Shown piece after piece: positions 45,432 through 53,285 of a DNA stretch of 64,000 nt. Made by a program: the position numbers and the translations under genes. This DNA is from Chitinophagaceae bacterium (lineage in GTDB: Bacteria; Bacteroidota; Bacteroidia; Chitinophagales; Chitinophagaceae): NCBI GenBank assembly GCA_019752045.1, contig JAIEMP010000003.1, positions 1 through 64,000 of the forward strand, read 5' to 3'. The notes under the pieces are model-generated. The model was given only the letters and a program-made list of their open reading frames with translations, did not search any database and was not told where the DNA came from. How positions within the stretch are numbered: position 1 is the first letter of the stretch; the number at the start of each line of letters is the position of its first letter.

Positions 45432-46098
45432 ACCTTTTCAGCAAAAGCTGGATACATTAACGGAACTGCCCGAAGGTTTCTTCTTTGATGCTGTACAGAG
45501 CTGGGAACGGATGGAAGAAAAATTAACCGGCAGACAGACAAAACAAAAAAAAATATGGTGGTACATGGCTGCGGCTGCTTCAATCGTATTGATTATTTTA
45601 ATTACTTACTTTAATCAACAAGAAACAATCAAGCCTGTTACAGTAAAACCAGAACAAACCAAAAAAGAACAATCTGTTGTCGCTGCAGTGAAAAGCCATG
45701 AAGCTTTACTGGGTAACGAAACGAAAGAATTATCCAGTACTCCCGTAAGTACCAAAACAAAAAATGGTATTGGAAAAAAATCTCTTGACATGTCTCTCTT
45801 AACTCAGAAAACAAAACAGCCGGAACTCAATACACAAATCAACACACAGGTGGAAGCAATAGTTGAAACCAGGTTGCCGGAAACTACAGGAGTTGCTACT
45901 CCATTGATTAAAGCACCTGTAAAACGAAAAATTATTCACATTAATGATCTTGGTAAAGAAACCTTTTTTAAAGAGCAACAAATTTTAATTGTAAAAGAAG
46001 ATAAAACTTCTCACGAAATGATAACTGAAGACACCAATACTTCACCCAAACCCTGGTACAAAAAATTTAAACCATCACAACGGACCAATAACAATTAA
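45412..46098 (+). CDS. One-helix membrane protein, possible anti-sigma factor
   Basis: A 228-residue protein. Residues 1-45 form a cytoplasmic helical part (LPEGFFFDAVQSWERMEEKLTG), then one membrane helix (about 48-66, WWYMAAAASIVLIILITYF), then a long low-complexity periplasmic part rich in Lys, Thr and Gln. Overlap of 20 bp with the sigma gene and this topology suggest an anti-sigma factor. No ZAS zinc motif is visible, so the call is by context and topology only. Confidence 0.65.
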   Translation: MQKKSTKPFQQKLDTLTELPEGFFFDAVQSWERMEEKLTGRQTKQKKIWWYMAAAASIVLIILITYFNQQETIKPVTVKPEQTKKEQSVVAAVKSHEALLGNETKELSSTPVSTKTKNGIGKKSLDMSLLTQKTKQPELNTQINTQVEAIVETRLPETTGVATPLIKAPVKRKIIHINDLGKETFFKEQQILIVKEDKTSHEMITEDTNTSPKPWYKKFKPSQRTNNN

Positions 46099-46103
46099 AT
46101 TTT

Positions 46104-47249
46104 ATGAAGCAACTATTGATCAGCTTCCTGCTATTAGCAGGAACAGGCAGCACTTTGCATGCACAAACCACTTCATTTGGAGCACAAACTGAAAGTATTT
46201 TTAATTATCCAAAACCTGGAAGTGCAAAAGCCACTTTTTACTTTTGGTATCAAAAGAACAACAGAGTAGTTCTTGAAATGACCGATGTTCGCCAGTTAAA
46301 CCTGATACCAAATTTAGATTCGCTGGTTCAGGAAGCATTTCAATCCATAAAACCATTGAAAGATTCATTTAAAAGTGACGGGTTGGTAAGAAGAGTTGAT
46401 TATGTTGTTTCCAATACTTTGCCACCTCAAATAAGAATTACAACACATCCTAACAAAGGAGAATCCTATAGCTTCTATAAAAGTGAACTGGTGCAAACCA
46501 AAATTGAAAAGGATACTTTTCGAATTAAAATTAATACCCCTAGCCCCAGAAGTAAGTTTAAGGAAGATGGTGTGTTTTATTTCGGCATTACTAACCGACC
46601 TTTTGTAATCACTATACTGGTTGATAATTTTGATGACTTCACTACGTTTCCAGCAAATGCATTGGAACAATGTGTAAATAAAGTAAAGGCTGATCTGGGT
46701 AAAAACCTTACAGCTTCAAAAAAAACTGAGACAAATTTCAGAGCTTATTACAATATGCAAACAGGCAAAATGTTTAGCCCCATGAAGCCTAAATACATGG
46801 GGTGGGGCAGGAGGGCATCTTTCCTGCCAACAATTCAATTTGGTATTCAGTATGCAAGGGGAAGCTTTATTCCGTCAGCAGCAGCAGGCTTGCGCTATTC
46901 TTTTAGAGACGGAGATTATGCTGATAATTATTTTAGTGCGCTGTGGGAGCCTTATTTTTTCTTTAGCCGTGATGCAAATAATAAATTAATAACAAGCCGA
47001 AATGATTTTATTACATTAAAGTATACCTCCATTTACTTAAAAAGAGATAATAATAAAATAAGAATAACTGACAATGTTTCTATTGGTTACCTTATAAGAA
47101 AGCAAGGTAATTGGTTTGAGAAAAATACTTTTAAAGTTGGCATTCCCGGTTTTTTGATGGGCAACCTTATGTTTGAACCTGAATTTTTCTTTAATGATGC
47201 GTTTCGGAATTTCAGTCCTTCATTAAAAATGACATTGCTGTTTGATTAA
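46104..47249 (+). CDS. Secreted protein of the sigma module, unknown
   Basis: A 381-residue protein with a signal peptide (LLISFLLLAGTGSTLHAQ). The rest is rich in strands and aromatic residues and the C-terminal half (RASFLPTIQFGIQYARGSFIPSAAAGLRYSF) resembles a small outer-membrane barrel. No motif names it. It starts 5 bp after the putative anti-sigma gene, so the three form one operon: sigma, membrane protein and exported effector or sensor. Function unknown. Confidence 0.75.
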   Translation: MKQLLISFLLLAGTGSTLHAQTTSFGAQTESIFNYPKPGSAKATFYFWYQKNNRVVLEMTDVRQLNLIPNLDSLVQEAFQSIKPLKDSFKSDGLVRRVDYVVSNTLPPQIRITTHPNKGESYSFYKSELVQTKIEKDTFRIKINTPSPRSKFKEDGVFYFGITNRPFVITILVDNFDDFTTFPANALEQCVNKVKADLGKNLTASKKTETNFRAYYNMQTGKMFSPMKPKYMGWGRRASFLPTIQFGIQYARGSFIPSAAAGLRYSFRDGDYADNYFSALWEPYFFFSRDANNKLITSRNDFITLKYTSIYLKRDNNKIRITDNVSIGYLIRKQGNWFEKNTFKVGIPGFLMGNLMFEPEFFFNDAFRNFSPSLKMTLLFD

Positions 47250-47261
47250 AAAAATAAAAGA

Positions 47262-47281
47262 ACGAACCAAGAATGGTTCGT
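47262..47281 (-). terminator. Terminator after msrB
   Basis: On the minus strand ACGAACCA-type arms (47262-47269 and 47274-47281) enclose a four-base loop and are followed by TTCTTTTATTTTTT. It lies 28 bp beyond the msrB stop and also just after the convergent 46104 gene. Confidence 0.75.
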
Positions 47282-47309
47282 CCTAAGCGATAACTATCTC
47301 AATATGAAC

Positions 47310-47894
47310 TTAACTTTTTTTACCGGTGTATTTTTTCTCGGTTTCTTTTGCTTTTTCAAAATCGAGAATCACTCCGTTAATACAATAGCGTAAACCGGTA
47401 GGAGGAGGGCCATCTTCAAACACATGACCTAAATGCGCTTTACATCTGCCGCACTGCACTTCTGTTCTCGTCATACCATGACTGTTATCAGGTGTATAAA
47501 TAATGGAGCCTTTGCTGATGGGTTCGTAAAAGCTGGGCCATCCGCAACCACTGTCGAATTTGGTATCACTTTTAAACAAACCGTTTCCGCAGGCAGCACA
47601 ATAATAGGTTCCTGCCTCATCAAATTTTTCAAATTTGCTGGTCCAGGGACGTTCGGTTCCTTTCTGGCGGGCAATATAATATACATCCGAAGGGAGTACC
47701 TTTTTCCATTCTTCTTCACTCATGGTTACTTTTGAAGAATCTGTTTTGGAATAAACCGGGTTGCCTGTTTTTGGTTCTCCGGGTTTTTTTGCTTCACTCA
47801 TGGTCGTCTTTTTTTCTTTTGAGTTTGTTGTCTGGGCATTACAGCTGATTAACGTTATGTGTACAAAAATCAATGCCATCAATACTTTCATCAT
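47310..47894 (-). CDS. msrB: Peptide-methionine (R)-S-oxide reductase, exported
   Basis: A 194-residue MsrB with an N-terminal lipoprotein-type signal (LMALIFVHITLISC, Cys19) and a low-complexity linker. The catalytic domain begins near 55. The zinc pairs CAAC and CGRC are present, with the family segments SGCGWPSFYEPI and GHVFEDGPPPTGLRYCINGVILDF; the Cys in RYCIN is the catalytic residue. The exported, lipid-anchored form repairs oxidised envelope proteins. Monocistronic and divergent from adk. Confidence 0.94.
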   Translation of the reverse strand: MMKVLMALIFVHITLISCNAQTTNSKEKKTTMSEAKKPGEPKTGNPVYSKTDSSKVTMSEEEWKKVLPSDVYYIARQKGTERPWTSKFEKFDEAGTYYCAACGNGLFKSDTKFDSGCGWPSFYEPISKGSIIYTPDNSHGMTRTEVQCGRCKAHLGHVFEDGPPPTGLRYCINGVILDFEKAKETEKKYTGKKS

Positions 47895-48079
47895 GATCTG
47901 TTTAATTGTTTCATGAAATTACGAAATGTGATGTCCGTTCAGATGTCGTACACCCGACAAGCCAGCAATATTAACAAATGCTTGTTCAGTTATAACAAGT
48001 TTGGGCAAATTCGGTTCAGATTGCAAAATATTAAATGATGCTGTTTATATTTACAGCCTTACCAAGGTTACATGCGCTT

Positions 48080-48661
48080 ATGTTTAATTTGATTTTATTT
48101 GGCCCTCCGGGGAGCGGAAAAGGAACGCAGTCTGAACGGCTGATTGCAAGATATGGTTTAAAACACCTGAGCACGGGTGATTTGCTGCGCAGCGAAATTG
48201 CTGCCCAAACTCCATTGGGAATGGAAGCCAAAAAAATAATGGATAAAGGTCAGCTGGTACCGGATGAAGTAGTGATCGGGATGATCAGTTCTGCTTTGGA
48301 TGCCAATCCGCAGGCCAAAGGATTTTTGTTTGATGGTTTTCCACGCACTGTTGCGCAGGCCGAAGCGCTGGATAAATTACTGAAGCTGAAAGGCACACAG
48401 ATCAATGCCATGATTTCACTGTTGGTTTCTGAAGAAGAACTCATTAAACGATTGCTCAACCGTGGTTTAACCAGCGGACGTAGTGATGATACCAACGAAG
48501 AAGTGATCCGTGCAAGAATTACAGAATACAGAAATAAAACTTCTGTTGTGGCAGATTATTATAAGCAGTTTGATAAACTGGCTGCTGTAAAAGGCGAAGG
48601 TTCTATTGATGATATTTTTGAATCGTTGCAAAAGGAGATTGAAGTGCATATGGAGGCCTGA
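48080..48661 (+). CDS. adk: Adenylate kinase
   Basis: Converts ATP and AMP into two ADP. From ATG 48080 the protein is 193 residues. P-loop GPPGSGKGTQ (residues 8-17), the AMP-binding region STGDLLRSEIA, GFPRTVAQAEAL and the LID RGLTSGRSDDTNEEVIRARITEYR are all present. The LID is the short, zinc-free form. A start at 48035 would add 15 non-family residues and is less likely. A terminator follows. Confidence 0.96.
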   Translation: MFNLILFGPPGSGKGTQSERLIARYGLKHLSTGDLLRSEIAAQTPLGMEAKKIMDKGQLVPDEVVIGMISSALDANPQAKGFLFDGFPRTVAQAEALDKLLKLKGTQINAMISLLVSEEELIKRLLNRGLTSGRSDDTNEEVIRARITEYRNKTSVVADYYKQFDKLAAVKGEGSIDDIFESLQKEIEVHMEA

Positions 48662-48683
48662 TACTTTTCTCTTAAATAGACTG

Positions 48684-48713
48684 AGCCCTGCACTTGTTGC
48701 AGGGCTTTTCGTT
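48684..48713 (+). terminator. Terminator after adk
   Basis: AGCCCTGCA (48684-48692) pairs with TGCAGGGCT (48698-48706) over a CTTGT loop and is followed by TTTCGTTT. It lies 22 bp after the adk stop. Confidence 0.8.
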
Positions 48714-48747
48714 TGACCCATCCCTTACAGTTAGTCTTCATGTTTAA

Positions 48748-48934
48748 CAACCCTACACCCCCTCCAGGGAGGGATAACCGGTTCGTATTGTAAAAAGCAC
48801 AATTCTATTCTTCTGTTGATATATTGATGGAAGTAAATTGTGGCAATGAAGTTGATAATCCCTCCCGGGAGGGGTTTGGGGTGGGTTAATCAATTCTTCG
48901 CCTTGGTCGGTGCCCCTACCGACTACAGCAAGAA
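48748..48934. repeat. Intergenic region with inverted dispersed repeats
   Basis: The 356-bp gap after adk holds a pair of inverted GC-rich repeats, AACCCTACACCCCCTCCAGG and onward (48748-48779) and its relative in the other orientation (48854-48890). A copy of the GGTCGGTG...ACCGACT hairpin (48905-48934) follows. Similar repeats occur at 34259, 57986 and 31937. No gene is seen. These are typical dispersed repeats of this phylum. Confidence 0.55.
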
Positions 48935-49017
48935 CGATAAGAAAATTACAAGAGAAATCATGTTCAGGTTTCATCCCAACTTGCAGGCATAAACCGTCTT
49001 GTTGTTAACTTGCAGAT

Positions 49018-49461
49018 ATGAAATACATATTACTCTGCCTGATTTTCTTTTCTGTTACAGCAGCCTTTGCACAAAAAACAAAAGAAGAATCTGCCACTGA
49101 AAAATTTGTGTTGAAGCTGCATGAAACAAAGTTTCGCTGGATGGTGCAGAAAAAATTAGACTCACTCAACAGCATACTCGATGAGCGCATACAGTATGTT
49201 CACTCAAACGGATGGGTACAGAATAAAAAAGAAGTCACGGAAGATTTACAAAGCGGCAAGCTGATAATGAACAGCGTACAGGTAACGGAAGCAACCGCAA
49301 GAGTATACAAAGGTTTTGTAATTGTTAATGGTAAAGGCAATTTCAATGTAGTTGTAAACGGTGTTGCTGTTGAACTTCAGTTATTATATACCGAAGTGTA
49401 TGCCAAACGACAGAACGGATGGTTGTTAGTAAGCAGGCATGCAACTAAATTAATTCCATAA
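49018..49461 (+). CDS. Secreted NTF2-like (DUF4440-type) protein
   Basis: A 147-residue protein with a signal peptide (MKYILLCLIFFSVTAAFAQ). The rest fits an NTF2-like cone fold: RWMVQKKLDSLNSILDERIQYVHSNGWVQNKKEVTEDLQSGKL, then VRVYKGFVIVNGKG-type strands and the end RQNGWLLVSRHATKLIP. DUF4440 members are varied and include steroid isomerase-like and unknown proteins. No catalytic residues can be assigned. Convergent with the arsenic operon. Confidence 0.82.
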   Translation: MKYILLCLIFFSVTAAFAQKTKEESATEKFVLKLHETKFRWMVQKKLDSLNSILDERIQYVHSNGWVQNKKEVTEDLQSGKLIMNSVQVTEATARVYKGFVIVNGKGNFNVVVNGVAVELQLLYTEVYAKRQNGWLLVSRHATKLIP

Positions 49462-49502
49462 GGCTTGGCTATTTTAAATGGCCAGACAGGTTAAGAGAAA
49501 AA

Positions 49503-49537
49503 GAGAGAGTCCCGCTACAGCGGGACTCTCTCTTTTT
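49503..49537. terminator. Bidirectional terminator between the NTF2-like gene and the ars operon
   Basis: GAGAGAGTCCCGC pairs with GCGGGACTCTCTC across TACA, with TTTTT to the right and AAAAAG to the left. It serves the 49018 gene on the plus strand and the 27-residue gene on the minus strand, whose stop codon lies at 49536-49538. Confidence 0.9.
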
Positions 49538-49619
49538 AACAACATCCCATGTTGGTGATGCCGCCGCAACAATCATTGTTGTCTGCACAACATCCGGGAT
49601 CTTTTTGATTTGTGTTCAT
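49536..49619 (-). CDS. 27-residue Cys-Cys micropeptide of the arsenic operon
   Basis: ATG 49619 to TAA 49536 encodes 27 residues with three adjacent Cys pairs (CC at 10-11, 17-18 and 26-27), two of them after Asp/Gly-rich segments (DPGCC, NDCCGG, MGCC). It lies 30 bp downstream of arsM on the same strand and the shared terminator follows. Two Cys pairs of the same type end ArsR and ArsM, so it may bind arsenite or another soft metal. Similar tiny peptides are easy to miss in annotation. It is not one of the families I can name. Confidence 0.55.
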   Translation of the reverse strand: MNTNQKDPGCCADNNDCCGGITNMGCC

Positions 49620-49649
49620 GATGCTAAGGTTTATAAATGAAAAAAAGAA

Positions 49650-50486
49650 TTAACAACAACCGCTGCCCGGTGCACAGGCTGCTGGTTTTTGTGCAAATAC
49701 GGTGATAGAAAAGATGCCGGTGTTTCCTTGTTTGAAATCCGCAAGCTCCTGCTCGTTTAAATAATTTTTCAGAATATCATCGGGAATAACAATTGCTTTT
49801 TCTTTTTGGATGGTGATCTGTTGAAACCCGTTTTGCTGAATCAGTTCGAGATATACTTCTTTCTGAATGGCACCTGCAACACAACCTGCATACATCTCTG
49901 CATCTTTCCGCAATGCATCAGGAAGATTGCCAACCAACACCACATCTGAAATACTGAAATGACCACCCGCCTTCAACACACGAAAAATATCTTTGAACAC
50001 GCCATCTTTATTCGGTACTAAATTCAACACACAATTACTTACCACCACATCTGCAGTATTTGCAGTAACAGGCATATGTTCAATATCGCCTTGGCGAAAC
50101 TCTACATTGTTCAATCCTCTTTTTTCTGCATTGGTTCTTGCTTTATCAATCATTGCCGGCGTAAAATCAATACCAATCACTTTACCTGTTGGTCCGGTTT
50201 CAGCAACTGCAATAAAACAATCGTTGCCTGCACCGCTACCCAGATCAATCACCGTATCACCCGGACGGATTTTTGCAAACTGTGTTGGTAAGCCGCAACC
50301 TAATCCCAAATCGGCATCAGGATTGTAGCCTTTCAGATTTGTATAATCATCACTCATGATATTATACACTTCAGTTGAGCAGCCACCTGCGCCACAGCAC
50401 GACGATTGATTGGTTTCTTTATCCTGTAAAGCGATTTCGCTGTACTTCTGTTTTACAATTTCTTTGAGTTGTGTTTCTGTTGTCAT
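49650..50486 (-). CDS. arsM: Arsenite S-adenosylmethionine methyltransferase ArsM
   Basis: A 278-residue ArsM that methylates As(III). The SAM motif is VIDLGSGAGNDCF (residues 79-91), followed by GIDFTPAMIDKARTNAEKRGL and VISNCVLNLVPNK-type VVVSNCVLNLV. ArsM cysteines are present at the N terminus (SSCCGAGGC, C30, C31, C36), C64 in GLGCGLP, the YAGCVAGAI cysteine and a C-terminal CAPGSGCC. It follows arsR by 33 bp. No ArsB, Acr3 or ArsC lies in the window, so detoxification here relies on methylation unless those genes are elsewhere. Confidence 0.94.
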   Translation of the reverse strand: MTTETQLKEIVKQKYSEIALQDKETNQSSCCGAGGCSTEVYNIMSDDYTNLKGYNPDADLGLGCGLPTQFAKIRPGDTVIDLGSGAGNDCFIAVAETGPTGKVIGIDFTPAMIDKARTNAEKRGLNNVEFRQGDIEHMPVTANTADVVVSNCVLNLVPNKDGVFKDIFRVLKAGGHFSISDVVLVGNLPDALRKDAEMYAGCVAGAIQKEVYLELIQQNGFQQITIQKEKAIVIPDDILKNYLNEQELADFKQGNTGIFSITVFAQKPAACAPGSGCC

Positions 50487-50519
50487 GATATTATTTTAAA
50501 AATGAAAAGTTGTTATTCC

Positions 50520-50852
50520 TTAACAGCATTTAGCATTCGCCTCTTTTAGTTTTTCAAAAAGTGAATGAAATTCAGCATTGAATTTTTCAAAAGCTTTCCA
50601 GTTGATGCAATAGCAACTTCGTGGTCCATCGGTTTCGCCATCAATGAGTCCTGCATTCTTTAATTCTTTCAGGTGCTGGCTAACGGTACTTTGTGCAAGT
50701 GGTAATATCTCAACAATCTCACCACAAATACATTGATTGCGTTTTGCCAATACGCCCAGGATGGCAATGCGTGCAGGATGACTGATGGCTTTTGCAAACG
50801 CTGCAAGGTGTTGTTCTTTTGTACTGAATTCTTCTTTTTTGTGGATGGCCAT
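50520..50852 (-). CDS. arsR: ArsR-family metalloregulator
   Basis: A 110-residue winged-helix repressor. Helix-turn-helix LPLAQSTVSQHLKELKNAGLI (about 50-70), preceded by QCICGEIVEIL with Cys41 and Cys43 on the first sensing helix and by SHPARIAILGVL. Cys80, Cys82 and the C-terminal Cys109 and Cys110 give further thiol pairs. It is probably derepressed by As(III) or Sb(III). It leads the operon arsR-arsM-27-residue peptide. The promoter and inverted-repeat operators lie upstream. Confidence 0.94.
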   Translation of the reverse strand: MAIHKKEEFSTKEQHLAAFAKAISHPARIAILGVLAKRNQCICGEIVEILPLAQSTVSQHLKELKNAGLIDGETDGPRSCYCINWKAFEKFNAEFHSLFEKLKEANAKCC

Positions 50853-50861
50853 TTTATTAAT

Positions 50862-50959
50862 CGTTTTTATACGATGAATATGTTCAATTAAAAAGACGAT
50901 TTGTTCGTCTTATTTATTTTATATCGCAAATATACGATTAACGATTTCAGATTTCCAAA
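50862..50959 (-). promoter_or_regulatory. arsR promoter with inverted-repeat operators
   Basis: On the minus strand TTTG (CAAA at 50956-50959), 21 bp and TATATTTG (CAAATATA at 50927-50934) form a Bacteroidota promoter. Inverted repeats flank it: AAGACGA/TCGTCTT within 50893-50911 downstream, and ATCG...CGAT arms around 50924-50937 at the -7 box. A further ATCGT...ACGAT pair lies near 50858-50874. These are candidate ArsR sites; binding is inferred. Confidence 0.6.
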
Positions 50960-50991
50960 CAAAAAGCCGGAAAAAATTTTTCCGGCTTTTG
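50960..50991 (-). terminator. Terminator between AIM24 gene and arsR
   Basis: AAAAGCCGGAAAAAA and TTTTTCCGGCTTTT form a 14-bp A/T-flanked GCCGG stem. It lies 175 bp after the 51167 stop, past the repeat element, and just upstream of the arsR promoter. It could end transcription that leaks from the AIM24 gene. Confidence 0.75.
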
Positions 50992-50995
50992 TTTT

Positions 50996-51130
50996 CGTCA
51001 TGTCGACGAAGGAGACATCTCTATATAATGAGCGTGATTTATGGCTATCGTACACACTATTATTATACTTCAAAATTCTTTAGAGATGCCTCGTGCCTCC
51101 CGCCAAATGCGGGACAGGTCGGCATGACGG
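50996..51130. mobile_element. MITE-like inverted-repeat element
   Basis: The left end CGTCATGTCGACGAAGGAGA continues to CATCTCT. The right end, read in reverse, is CCGTCATGCCGACC...GAGGCATCTCT, interrupted by an extra hairpin CCCGC-CAAAT-GCGGG. This CGTCATnyCGAC...ATCTC pattern is common in Bacteroidota as a dispersed non-coding repeat. The element is about 135 bp with a short internal spacer, carries no gene and sits between the terminator and the AIM24 stop. Confidence 0.6.
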
Positions 51131-51166
51131 CACTCTAATAACTTAAATGCTTTGTTGGTTGGTAAG

Positions 51167-51961
51167 TTATCTTCCATCTCCATCCAGCAAATTACCCAAA
51201 CCACCCAGCAAACTTCCTTCTTCTTTCCTGTTTCCTCTTCCGTAAGAAAGAATACGGCTGGCTAATCTTGAAACAGGTAATGTTTGGATCCATACTTTAC
51301 CGGGTCCACAGAGCGTAGCAAAAAATAACCCTTCTCCACCGAAGATGGTATTCTTAATGCCACCTACAAACTGAATATCAAAATCAACCTGATGCGTATA
51401 AGCCACCACACAACCTGTATCAATCTTTACCACTTCGCCGGGTTTCAGTTCACGTTCAAACACATGACCGCCTGCATGTACAAAGGCTAATCCATCACCT
51501 TCCAGTTTCTGCATAATAAAACCTTCGCCTCCAAACAAACCGGTGCCGAGTTTACGTTGCAATGCAATTCCTACGCTTACTCCTTTTGCAGCACAGAGGA
51601 AAGCATCTTTCTGACAGACAACGGGACCGCCTAAACGCATCAAATCAAGTGGAATAATTTTACCCGGATAAGGCGAAGCAAAACTCACCATCTTTTTTCC
51701 TTGTCCGATGTTGGTATAAGCAGTCATAAATAAACTTTCACCGGTGAGTAAACGTTTACCTGCAGAAAATAATTTACCCAATACACCTGTGCCTTGGTTG
51801 GCACTGCCATCGCCAAAAATCGTTTCCATTTGTATGCCTTCATCCATCAACATAAAACTGCCTGCTTCTGCAATGGCTGTTTCGTTGGGATCGAGTTCAA
51901 TTTCTACATACTGCATTTCTTCGCCAACAATGCGGTAATCAATTTCGTGTGCTGTTGCCAT
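51167..51961 (-). CDS. TIGR00266/AIM24-family protein
   Basis: A 264-residue protein of the AIM24 family. The family pattern is clear: EMQYVEIELDPNETAIAEAGSFMLMDEGIQMETIFGDG at the start, VSFASPYPGKIIPLDL, GGEGFIMQKLEGDGLAFVHAGGHVFERELKPGEVVKIDTGCVVAYT, and IFGGEGLFFATLCGPGKVWIQTLP. It is cytoplasmic with a Gly-rich tail. AIM24 relatives in mitochondria influence membrane organisation, but the bacterial role is unknown. Monocistronic. Confidence 0.92.
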   Translation of the reverse strand: MATAHEIDYRIVGEEMQYVEIELDPNETAIAEAGSFMLMDEGIQMETIFGDGSANQGTGVLGKLFSAGKRLLTGESLFMTAYTNIGQGKKMVSFASPYPGKIIPLDLMRLGGPVVCQKDAFLCAAKGVSVGIALQRKLGTGLFGGEGFIMQKLEGDGLAFVHAGGHVFERELKPGEVVKIDTGCVVAYTHQVDFDIQFVGGIKNTIFGGEGLFFATLCGPGKVWIQTLPVSRLASRILSYGRGNRKEEGSLLGGLGNLLDGDGR

Positions 51962-52045
51962 GATGATAATTTTTTTGTGAAATTAATTGTATCGCAGAAA
52001 ACAGGAATGAATATTTTGTAAGCAACCCTAAATCATGAATAAATA

Positions 52046-52501
52046 TTATGGGATTCGTGTCATTATATATGCATCTGGGTTTGTTGCATTATCAACTAAA
52101 ACCAAGGTATCCTTAATTTTATAATCTACAATCCATGAATAACCTGCACCACCTAAAGCAAAAAAATCCATGGAGTATGCCGTATAGTTGAAAATTGTAT
52201 TTATACGGTTAAAAATTGCTTTATCTGAAGCAAAGATGTTATTATTAAATGTTAAATAAATACTGTCATTGGTTAACACTTTAAAATAAGAACCTACCAT
52301 TGGGGTTTTTATATTACCAGTAAACCCCCCATAGCTATAATGAATTTTCCAGTTACCTACTACTTCATTTTTTATTGCAGTTAATGAGATATCTCGTAAG
52401 TAAACTATTTCACCAGGGTTTTTTGCCCTTTCTTTTTTACACTTTGTGGAAAGAAGCGGCAGAGTGAAAATAATCAGCATAAGTATTTTTTGATGAATCA
52501 T
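52046..52501 (-). CDS. Putative lipoprotein A of a duplicated locus
   Basis: A 151-residue protein with a signal peptide (ILMLIIFTLPLLSTKC). Cys21 follows Lys, so a lipobox is not canonical. The mature part shares features with the 53286 protein: S-L-x-x-I/L-K...NW/HWR-L-H near the N terminus and a W-I/V-x-D...DTLV/I segment near the end. Function unknown. It is divergent from the XRE regulator at 52693, a layout repeated at 53286/54000. Probable paralogues. Confidence 0.7.
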   Translation of the reverse strand: MIHQKILMLIIFTLPLLSTKCKKERAKNPGEIVYLRDISLTAIKNEVVGNWKIHYSYGGFTGNIKTPMVGSYFKVLTNDSIYLTFNNNIFASDKAIFNRINTIFNYTAYSMDFFALGGAGYSWIVDYKIKDTLVLVDNATNPDAYIMTRIP

Positions 52502-52692
52502 AAAAATTCTTTTAAAAATGACAGCTTCATAAAGTAAAATATTGCTTTATCAGTATTATAATGTGGCGGGCTAAAATCAGCGCAGTTATTGTAAGTGTTT
52601 AGGTTTAGCATAATAGTGTTTGGGGCGCTTACAAATTTAATGAAGGATAATTACCCCTTTATCAAAATTTATTTATTGTTTCTTTTTAGCAT

Positions 52693-53010
52693 GTGCCGCA
52701 AAAAAGAAAAAGGACATATTACCTTAACGATTTATTGCTTGGTAACATTGGTAAGAAAATACGGGAATTACGGCTGGTAAAAGGACTTACACAAATGGAG
52801 CTTGCTTTTAACTGTGGCGATTTGGATTACTCTCAGATAAACCGAATTGAACTGGGCAATGTAAATTTTTCTGTTTCCTATCTTCTGCTATTTAAAGAAG
52901 CATTAGAAGTTGAGCCAAATGAATTGTTTATTTTTAAGGATAAGAAAAATAGCAAGGCCCATTTTACAGCGAGGGAATGTTATACGAAACCAACAGTAAA
53001 AAAGCGTTAA
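52693..53010 (+). CDS. XRE-family HTH regulator
   Basis: A 105-residue regulator with an HTH_3/Cro-type domain: GNIGKKIRELRLVKGLTQMELAFNCGDLDYSQINRIELGNVNFSVSYLLLFKEALEVEPNELF. The start is unsettled: GTG 52693 adds a basic leader (MPQKRKRTYY), but a later TTG is possible. It is divergent from lipoprotein A. A short decayed copy of this gene lies near 54000. Confidence 0.82.
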   Translation: MPQKRKRTYYLNDLLLGNIGKKIRELRLVKGLTQMELAFNCGDLDYSQINRIELGNVNFSVSYLLLFKEALEVEPNELFIFKDKKNSKAHFTARECYTKPTVKKR

Positions 53011-53261
53011 ATTCCACCATTTTTTATTTTACTTTTTACATACTGAAAACTTGTAGTATTGTCAGGTTTAAATACAGTAAGTAGGATATTTATGGCATCA
53101 GCTGCACTCTTATTTGACTGTCCAGCAGCAACATTAAAGTATCTAACGGTTCCCATTTCGTCTTTTAATGTGTCAGCAATGAATACTCCAGTTTGGGCAT
53201 AGATCGATGATACTGTTACTAAAAATGTAAAAATGAATAGTAGAATTTTTCTTGGTTGCAT
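53007..53261 (-). CDS. Small exported protein, unknown
   Basis: An 84-residue protein with a signal peptide (RKILLFIFTFLVTVSSIYAQ). The mature 64 residues (TGVFIADTLKDEMGTVRYFNVAAGQSNKSAADAINILL) match no family I know. It overlaps the end of the XRE gene by four bases on the other strand and lies 25 bp from the 53286 gene on the same strand, so they may be co-transcribed. Low-information call. Confidence 0.55.
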   Translation of the reverse strand: MQPRKILLFIFTFLVTVSSIYAQTGVFIADTLKDEMGTVRYFNVAAGQSNKSAADAINILLTVFKPDNTTSFQYVKSKIKNGGI

Positions 53262-53285
53262 AAACTTTAGTTAAGGTGGAAAATA

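Noticed and set aside
48080-48661. Attenuation or riboswitch before adk
   Set aside because: Only a weak CTTGTT/AACAAG pair is present near 47982-48000, without a T tract or known motif.
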